Below are positions 5,626 to 10,355 of a DNA stretch of 10,355 nucleotides, in pieces (position 1 is the stretch's first letter; each line of letters starts with the position of its first letter). This DNA comes from Chloroflexota bacterium. GTDB lineage: Bacteria > Chloroflexota > Anaerolineae > JACRMK01. Position numbers and translations under genes: made by a program. Under the pieces are notes generated by a model. That model did no database searches. It saw nothing but the letters and a program-made list of their open reading frames with translations, and was not told where the DNA came from. The stretch is taken from NCBI GenBank assembly GCA_016200765.1, contig JACQEC010000208.1:1-10355 (forward strand), written 5' to 3'.

Positions 5626-8139
5626 CTAGCGCGCTTTACGCGCGGTCGCCTTGCGGCTTGCGCGTCCGTTGGTCGTCTTGACCTTGCCGTTGGTGCGCCC
5701 GTGACCGTTGCGGCCATTGCGCCCTCTCCCCTCTCCCCTTATGGGAGAGGGGTCGGGGGTGAGGGTCGGCGCGGTGGTCGTCATCGCGTCGTACTCCTGC
5801 ACGCGGCCCATCGCGCGCGCGATGCGCTCCGCCGTCAGCGGCAGTTCAAAGATGCGCTTCCCCGTGGCCGCGGCGACGGCGTTGGCCAGCGCCCCGGCAG
5901 GCGGAATAATGGACGGCTCGCCGACAATCTTCGCGCCAAACGGGCCATCGTCGCTGGCCTGCTCGACGATGACCGCGTCAATCAGCGGCAGGTCGCGCGG
6001 CGTGGCCTTGCGGTAGTCGAGCAGGCTCGCATTGCGCACGCGGCCATCCGCCCCATACATGATCTCTTCCCACAGCGCCAACCCGATGCCCTGCACGGTG
6101 CCGCCCTGTAACTGTCCCTCAACCGACATGCGGTTAATGGCCTTGCCCACATCCTGCGCGGCCACGACGCGGAGAATCTTCACGTAGCCCGTCAGCGGGT
6201 CCACTTCCACGTCGGCCACGCACGCGGCGTAGCCCGGCGCGCCCTTGCGCCGCTCGACGGAGCCGCGCCCCAGCACCGGCGCGTACTTGGCCGTCCAGCC
6301 CGAGGTGGTCTCCTGGAACTGCGGCCACGACAACTTCTTATCCGGCTTGCTCTGGCTCCGCAGGCCAACCTCGTCGAGCACGATGTCATCTTCGGTGGTG
6401 TCGAACTCTTTGGCAGCGACCTTCAACACCTGCGAGCGGGCGTCTTTGGCCGCCTCGATGACCGCCACACCCATCGAGTAGGTCACCTGACTGCCGCCGG
6501 CCGCCGGTCCGAATGGGGCGGTTTCGGTGTCGAGGCGTGTCACGTGGATTTTGGAAATAGGCAGTCCGAGCACTTCGGCGGCAATCTGCGCGAACGAGGT
6601 GTTGGTGCCTGTCAGATCAACCGTGCCCACCACAACCTCAAAGGTGCCGTCGCCCTCCAGCTTGACAATAGCCGATGCCGGGCCGCGCCCTCCGCCCCAG
6701 CCGCCAATGGCCAGGCCGCGCCCTTGGTTCGGGCCAAGCGGCTCCTTCCAGATCGGATGCCGGGCGAGGGCGTTGAGCACCGCCCGCAGGCCGATCTTCG
6801 GCTGGGGCGTGCCGTCGGGGCGCGTGTAGCCCTCCTCGGAGCCGTTCAACAGGCGAAACTCTAGCGCGCTCATGCCGACCTCGTTCGCCATTATATCAAT
6901 CTGCTGTTCGATGGCGAACGACGAGTTCGGCCCGCCCGGCGCGCGATAGGCGGCGACCGACTGCTTGTTGGTCAAGACCTCGTAGCCATCAATGAAGATG
7001 TTCGGGAACTTGTACGGCGCGGCCAGCATGATGCAGATGATAGACATCGGCGAGCCGGAGTAGGCGCCCGTGTCCACGACGACCTTCGCCTCTATCGCGG
7101 TCAACGTGCCATCTTTCTTACAGCCGGTCTTGATGGTGATGACCGACGCCGGCGCCGGGTTGGACGCCTGCAGTTCCTCGTGGCGCGTGTAGATGTGCTG
7201 GACGGGCCGCCCGGCCTTCATGCTCATCAAGCCCACCAGCGGCGCGACCAGCCCGAACTTCGCGCCGAACCCGCCGCCAACCTCCGGCGTAATGACCTTC
7301 ACCTTGTGAATCGGCAGGCCCAGCACCTCGGCGGCGTGCTGGCGCTCGTAGAACTGCGCCTGCGTCGAGACCCACAGCGTCAACTGTTGGTTGACCGCGT
7401 CCCAGTTGGCGGTGGCGTTTTGCAGTTCCAGATAGCCCTGATGCACCTGCGCCAGCCGGTAGGTGTTTTCGATCACCACGTCGGATTCGGCGAAGCCTTT
7501 GGCGACGTCGCCTTGCTTGAACACGATGTGGCTCGCGACGTTGCGCGGCGCGGCCTCGGCTTGCGCCTCCGAGGCCAATTCCGCCGCCTCGCGGATGTCG
7601 CTGTCGCCGATGTCCTCTTTATCCAGTTCCTCCGTGTGGTCCTCGTCGTCCTCAGCCACGTCGGCGTTGTGCATGGACATTTCGGACGCGCCCTCGCCCA
7701 TGTGCTGAATCAGCGGTGCGTCGGGCTTCATCGCCTCAAGTGGATCGAGCAGGATCGGCAGGGGCCTGTACTTCACGTCAATATATTTCAGCGCTTCCTC
7801 GGCGGTGTGGATGTCCACCGCCGCCACCGCCGCCACCGGCTGGCCGTAGAAGAAGGCTTTGTGTTTGGCCAGGAACGAATGCCCGCGCGAGCCGAAGTTG
7901 AGCTCGACGTTGTGCGGCAGGTCGTCGCCCGTGATCACCGCGACCACGCCGGGGAGTTTCCGCGCCCGGCTGGTGTCTATCGAGACAATCTCGGCGTGGG
8001 CATACGCACTGCCGAGCACCTTCATGGCGAGCATACCGGGCAGTTGCACGTCAACCCCGAAGACGGCTTTGCCGGTCACCTTATCGCGCGCGTCAACACG
8101 CGGCATCGGCTTTCCTACAATGGTCAATTCAGCGGTCAT
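5626..8139 (-). CDS. coxL: Molybdopterin-binding large subunit of an aerobic-type Mo hydroxylase (xanthine dehydrogenase/CoxL family)
   Basis: 837 residues from ATG 8139; GGAGGAGGG 7 bases upstream decides this start over an upstream in-frame one at 8184. It is the catalytic subunit, hydroxylating or oxidising a small organic substrate at a Mo-MCD centre. Visible motifs are HQGYLELQNATANWD (cofactor domain), VGGGFGAKF at 287-295, AYRAPGG at 397-403, and VGEPS with the catalytic Glu at about 741. The 397-403 loop lacks the AYRCSFR of form I CO dehydrogenase and is not AYRGAGR of form II either, so I do not call it CO dehydrogenase; the symbol denotes family only. Residues about 159-202 form a very acidic insertion. 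Residues about 787-837 form a basic Arg/Lys/Gly/Asn tail containing TLTPDPSPIRGEG, which is translated repeat sequence. It follows coxM and coxS in one operon. Confidence 0.93.
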   Translation of the reverse strand: MTAELTIVGKPMPRVDARDKVTGKAVFGVDVQLPGMLAMKVLGSAYAHAEIVSIDTSRARKLPGVVAVITGDDLPHNVELNFGSRGHSFLAKHKAFFYGQPVAAVAAVDIHTAEEALKYIDVKYRPLPILLDPLEAMKPDAPLIQHMGEGASEMSMHNADVAEDDEDHTEELDKEDIGDSDIREAAELASEAQAEAAPRNVASHIVFKQGDVAKGFAESDVVIENTYRLAQVHQGYLELQNATANWDAVNQQLTLWVSTQAQFYERQHAAEVLGLPIHKVKVITPEVGGGFGAKFGLVAPLVGLMSMKAGRPVQHIYTRHEELQASNPAPASVITIKTGCKKDGTLTAIEAKVVVDTGAYSGSPMSIICIMLAAPYKFPNIFIDGYEVLTNKQSVAAYRAPGGPNSSFAIEQQIDIMANEVGMSALEFRLLNGSEEGYTRPDGTPQPKIGLRAVLNALARHPIWKEPLGPNQGRGLAIGGWGGGRGPASAIVKLEGDGTFEVVVGTVDLTGTNTSFAQIAAEVLGLPISKIHVTRLDTETAPFGPAAGGSQVTYSMGVAVIEAAKDARSQVLKVAAKEFDTTEDDIVLDEVGLRSQSKPDKKLSWPQFQETTSGWTAKYAPVLGRGSVERRKGAPGYAACVADVEVDPLTGYVKILRVVAAQDVGKAINRMSVEGQLQGGTVQGIGLALWEEIMYGADGRVRNASLLDYRKATPRDLPLIDAVIVEQASDDGPFGAKIVGEPSIIPPAGALANAVAAATGKRIFELPLTAERIARAMGRVQEYDAMTTTAPTLTPDPSPIRGEGRGRNGRNGHGRTNGKVKTTNGRASRKATARKAR
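5722..5767. repeat. Palindromic repeat translated inside the coxL 3' end
   Basis: CCCCTCTCCC (5728-5737) and GGGAGAGGGG (5743-5752) make a perfect 10-base stem with a CTTAT loop, flanked by further C-rich and G-rich arms. It is a common type of bacterial dispersed repeat. It is read in frame as TLTPDPSPIRGEG in the coxL product. Confidence 0.8.
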
Positions 8140-8145
8140 GATTAT

Positions 8146-8154
8146 CCCTCCTCC
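8146..8154 (-). promoter_or_regulatory. Ribosome binding site of coxL
   Basis: GGAGGAGGG with a 6-base spacer to ATG 8139. It lies inside the longer open frame that begins at 8184, showing that the first 15 codons of that frame are not translated. Confidence 0.8.
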
Positions 8155-8200
8155 ATAGAGTAACAAAGCGTACTTGGTTATCAACCCGTGATGCGTTGTG

Positions 8201-8258
8201 CGTATGCCCCCGCCGTTCGGGGGTGAGCGCGTGAACGCGGAACGCGGAACCCGTGACG
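8201..8258 (+). repeat. Dispersed repeat, copy B, between coxS and coxL
   Basis: The first 43 bases (8201-8243) match 9774-9816 with one difference. It contains the hairpin CCCCCG-CCGTT-CGGGGG (8207-8223) and a local duplication of GCGGAAC. It fills most of the 119-base space between coxS and coxL and abuts the coxS stop codon. It has no T-run, so read-through of the operon is expected. Confidence 0.85.
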
Positions 8259-8795
8259 CTACATCGGCCCTTCGGTGAATAGCGGCTTCTCCATCACAGG
8301 CATAGACGCGCTCTCATCCACCAACTCGCCTTCATCGTAGGCGGCGGCGAGGATCGCGCGCACGATCTTGTCGTAGCCGGTACAGCGGCAGAGGTTGCCG
8401 CCAATCGCGGCGCGCACGTCGGCCTCGCTCGGCGTCTTGTTGGATTCGAGGAGCGCGTGCGCCGCGACGATAAACCCGGACGTGCAGATTCCGCACTGCA
8501 AGCCGCCGTAGCGAATGAACGCCACCTGCACGGGGGTCAGCTTGCCATCTTTCGCCAGCCCTTCGACGGTCGTCACCTTCCGCCCGTCGGCTTCCGCGGC
8601 CAGCACCAGACACGACGTGACGGGTTTGCCGTCCAGCAACAGCGTGCAGGCTCCGCAGTCGCCGGTGCCACAGCCCTCCTTCGAGCCGGTCAGCCCCAAA
8701 TCGTCGCGCAGTACCTCTAGCAGGGTGCGGTAGGGCATCGCCGCATGGGTGATCGGCCTGTCGTTCAACGTGAAGCGTATAGTCGTTTGTTCCAC
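8259..8795 (-). CDS. coxS: 2Fe-2S small subunit of the Mo hydroxylase (CoxS family)
   Basis: 178 residues, carrying electrons from the Mo centre to the FAD subunit through two 2Fe-2S clusters. The plant-type ferredoxin domain has Cys42, Cys47, Cys50 and Cys62 (GCGTGDCGACTLLLDGKPVTSC region). The four-helix domain has Cys101 and Cys104 (QCGICTSGF) and Cys136 and Cys138 (GGNLCRCTGY). All eight ligands are present, so the subunit should be functional. Compared with the common CTPGM after the first pair, CTSGF is a mild variant. The C terminus is about 20 residues longer than the usual 155-160. It starts with GTG at 8795, supported by GGAGG at 8800-8804, 44 bases after coxM. Confidence 0.95.
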   Translation of the reverse strand: MEQTTIRFTLNDRPITHAAMPYRTLLEVLRDDLGLTGSKEGCGTGDCGACTLLLDGKPVTSCLVLAAEADGRKVTTVEGLAKDGKLTPVQVAFIRYGGLQCGICTSGFIVAAHALLESNKTPSEADVRAAIGGNLCRCTGYDKIVRAILAAAYDEGELVDESASMPVMEKPLFTEGPM

Positions 8796-8799
8796 TAAG

Positions 8800-8804
8800 C
8801 CTCC
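8800..8804 (-). promoter_or_regulatory. Ribosome binding site of coxS (GTG start)
   Basis: GGAGG followed by the 4-base spacer CTTA and GTG 8795. It supports the non-ATG start, which agrees with the usual short N terminus before the ferredoxin fold. Confidence 0.7.
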
Positions 8805-8839
8805 AAGGCAAATTAATGAGTGTCGGGCGGCGCTTGCGG

Positions 8840-9715
8840 CTACCGCATGGCCTGTTTCAACGCGGCCTGTGCCGTGCGCTGTACGAGCACGCTGGTCATA
8901 TAGCGGCGATAGCCGGCCGAGCCGCGCACGTCGCCGATGGGCGATTCCTCGCGCGCGGCGATGTCGCCCGCGGCGCGCAGGGCGTCCGCTGTCGGCTCTT
9001 GCCCGCGCAGGCTGTCCTCGGCCTGTCGCGCGCGGATGGGTGTCGGGGCGACCGCGCCCAGCACGATGCGCGCGTCGGCCACGCGCCCTTTGCGGTCGAG
9101 CGTGATGAATGAGGCCACGCCGACCATGGCGATGTCCATCTGCGCGCGCGGCGTGTGCCGCACGTACTGACAGCCACTGCGCGCCGGAGGCGTCGGCACG
9201 TGAATGGACACCAGCAGTTCGCCGGGCTTCAACACCGTCTTACCGGGGCCGGTAAAGAAATCTTCCAGCGCGACAGTGCGCGTCGCGCGCGGTCCGGCGA
9301 TGAGCGCCGTCGCGCCGTAGGCGATCAGCGGCGGCGCGCTGTCCGCCGAGGGCGCCGCGTTGCAGAGGTTGCCGCCGATGGTGGCGATATTCTGAATCTG
9401 TAGGGAGCCGATGATCGCCGTGCCATCGGCGATAGCCGGGAAGTGTTCTTGCACGCCCTTCGTTGCGAGCGTCTCCGAGATGGTAGCGCCCGCGCCGATG
9501 GTCAGCCCGGCGCGCGCCGAAAACTTCACGTCGTGCAACTCCCTGATATTCTTGACGCTGACCACGTAATCGGGCGCCGGCCCCTTGACGTGCTCTTTGA
9601 TTTGCACCAGCAGATCGGTGCCGCCGGCCAGAAGCTTGCTGTTCGGGCCATTCTTGCTCAGAATCCGCGCGGCTTCCTTCACCGTCTGGGGCGCGTAATA
9701 CGCAAATTTATGCAA
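8840..9715 (-). CDS. coxM: FAD-binding middle subunit of the Mo hydroxylase (CoxM family)
   Basis: 291 residues, a normal length for CoxM/CutM. The protein binds FAD and passes electrons from the 2Fe-2S subunit to the external acceptor. AGGTDL at 30-35 and TIGGN at 112-116 (continuing LCNAAPSADSAPPL) are the two family FAD-binding motifs, followed by the CO_deh_flav_C-type C-terminal domain (ARIVLGAVAPTPIRA and SAGYRRYMTSVLVQR). No 4Fe-4S insertion like that of 4-hydroxybenzoyl-CoA reductase is present. Translation starts at TTG 9715, with AGGAGGT ideally placed; no ATG near it fits the family N terminus (HKFAYYAPQTVKEA). It is the first gene of the coxM-coxS-coxL set. Confidence 0.94.
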   Translation of the reverse strand: MHKFAYYAPQTVKEAARILSKNGPNSKLLAGGTDLLVQIKEHVKGPAPDYVVSVKNIRELHDVKFSARAGLTIGAGATISETLATKGVQEHFPAIADGTAIIGSLQIQNIATIGGNLCNAAPSADSAPPLIAYGATALIAGPRATRTVALEDFFTGPGKTVLKPGELLVSIHVPTPPARSGCQYVRHTPRAQMDIAMVGVASFITLDRKGRVADARIVLGAVAPTPIRARQAEDSLRGQEPTADALRAAGDIAAREESPIGDVRGSAGYRRYMTSVLVQRTAQAALKQAMR

Positions 9716-9720
9716 CAGAG

Positions 9721-9727
9721 ACCTCCT
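9721..9727 (-). promoter_or_regulatory. Ribosome binding site of coxM (TTG start)
   Basis: AGGAGGT with a 5-base spacer before TTG 9715. The near-consensus site compensates for the weak start codon and fixes the N terminus. Confidence 0.75.
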
Positions 9728-9773
9728 GAGAAATTAAGATAAGATGGGGCTGTGCGCCGCGACAGCCCGGGCG

Positions 9774-9837
9774 CGTATGCCCCCGCCGTTCGGGGGTGAG
9801 TGCGTGAACGCGGAACCCATAACGCTCAACGGTTTTG
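9774..9837 (+). repeat. Dispersed repeat, copy C, upstream of coxM
   Basis: It shares 42 of 43 bases with copy B, including the CCCCCG-CCGTT-CGGGGG hairpin (9780-9796). Its right part, ending in AACGCTCAACGGTTT, matches copy A instead. It lies between the stop codon of the unknown gene and coxM and occupies half of that 126-base gap. Confidence 0.85.
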
Positions 9838-9841
9838 GTGC

Positions 9842-10355
9842 TCATGCCTTGAGCGCCTCGCTGGTGACCAGTCCGATGGCCGCCGCTTTCTCAAACTCCT
9901 CGCGGGTAGGCAGGGCGACCTTGCCGGCCGCCACCGGCGCCTCGCCCTTCATATCGAGCAGGTAGTGGTTGAACAGGTAGTTCATCTCGCGCAAGAAATC
10001 GCTCCATGTCGCGCCGAAGTGCGCGTCGGCGTAGAGCCGGTACTTGTCGCGGCCAAAGGCGATCACTTTTTCTTTTTCCGCCGCCGGCACGTTGACCAGC
10101 GACAGGATAAACTCCTTCGCGTCATCATCGCGCGGGGCGAGGCGGCCCAGATACAACTCATGCGGGTTGAGCGTCGGCGCATAAATCTCGTCCTGCACGA
10201 TCGAGTTTTCGCCGCGCAGTGCGTCCTCGACGCGCACACCTCCGGCCAGCGACTCCACCGCTTCGTAAAGGCCGAACTGCGACGACTGCCACGCGCCCAA
10301 GTAGGCGCGCTCTTCGGGCGTGATATAGCCCGCCGCCTGCGCGCGGAACATATCA
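9842..10355 (-). CDS. Protein of unknown function, C-terminal part (runs off the right edge)
   Basis: At least 170 residues; the frame stays open to the window edge, so the Met at 10351 need not be the start. The sequence runs from YITPEERAYLGAWQSSQFGLYEAVES through a probable small beta-rich stretch (VEDALRGENSIVQDE, LNPHELYLGRLAP) to a helical C terminus (EKEKVIAFGRDKYRLYADAH, FLREMNYLFNHYLLD). It has no signal peptide, membrane segment or metal-binding cysteines in the visible part. The order Trp-x(n)-hGLYEV, then gene-encoded 'D-L-x-GE', then 'L-x-P-xx-L-x-xR' faintly recalls proteins that carry SEC-C-type zinc motifs, but no such motif is visible, so no function is assigned. It ends 126 bases before coxM in the same direction and may or may not belong to that operon. 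Confidence 0.7.
   Translation of the reverse strand, partial: DMFRAQAAGYITPEERAYLGAWQSSQFGLYEAVESLAGGVRVEDALRGENSIVQDEIYAPTLNPHELYLGRLAPRDDDAKEFILSLVNVPAAEKEKVIAFGRDKYRLYADAHFGATWSDFLREMNYLFNHYLLDMKGEAPVAAGKVALPTREEFEKAAAIGLVTSEALKA

Noticed and set aside
5626..8139. Form I aerobic CO dehydrogenase
   Set aside because: The AYRCSFR active-site loop is absent; AYRAPGG is found instead.
7180..8163. Long plus-strand open frame (327 codons) opposite coxL
   Set aside because: It is antisense to a well-conserved gene, rich in His, Arg, Val and Leu as expected from the complement of G+C-rich codons, and has no family motif.
8140..8184. N-terminal extension of coxL (15 residues, MITKYALLLYGGG)
   Set aside because: A strong ribosome binding site lies inside it, and the family N terminus fits the start at 8139.
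8207..8223. Intrinsic terminator between coxS and coxL
   Set aside because: The stem is short, no T-run follows on either strand, and the same hairpin recurs as part of a dispersed repeat.

Overview
The window is about 60-65% G+C and reads almost entirely from the minus strand. Ten genes can be supported, running right to left. The long Mo-hydroxylase cluster, the ArsA-family ATPase, the uncharacterised nucleotidyltransferase and the many small palindromic repeats (including the CTTCGACAGGCTCAGG type) suggest a Chloroflexota-like environmental bacterium. That placement is an inference from gene content and repeat style and is only moderately secure.

Right part (10355 to about 5035). A partial gene of unknown function is followed by a three-subunit molybdenum hydroxylase operon in the order FAD subunit, 2Fe-2S subunit, molybdopterin subunit (coxM-coxS-coxL type). 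All three have strong Shine-Dalgarno sites, and two use TTG or GTG starts. Next comes a mocA-like molybdenum cofactor cytidylyltransferase, the maturation enzyme expected for such a hydroxylase, but it is broken by an apparent internal deletion with frameshift. The hydroxylase lacks the CO dehydrogenase form I active-site motif, so its substrate is unknown.

Middle (4916 to 3320). An SDR-type gene and an aldo/keto-reductase-like gene are coupled through a TGATG overlap. The SDR has a frameshift near its start that fits a 10-base deletion between two GGCGCG repeats. Both proteins lack their families' catalytic residues.

Left part (2872 to 1). A 446-base gene-poor gap full of repeats precedes a nucleotidyltransferase-fold gene that probably starts from a leaderless promoter, then an ABC transporter ATPase with dispersed-repeat peptides inside its reading frame, then the 5' end of an ArsA/Get3-family ATPase that overlaps it.

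The most distinctive feature is the density of small repeats. There is a MITE-like palindrome in two copies, a second repeat in three copies, several hairpins, and repeat sequence translated inside at least two genes. Two neighbouring genes also carry deletions that look like slippage between short direct repeats. No CRISPR array, tRNA, rRNA or transposase was seen.
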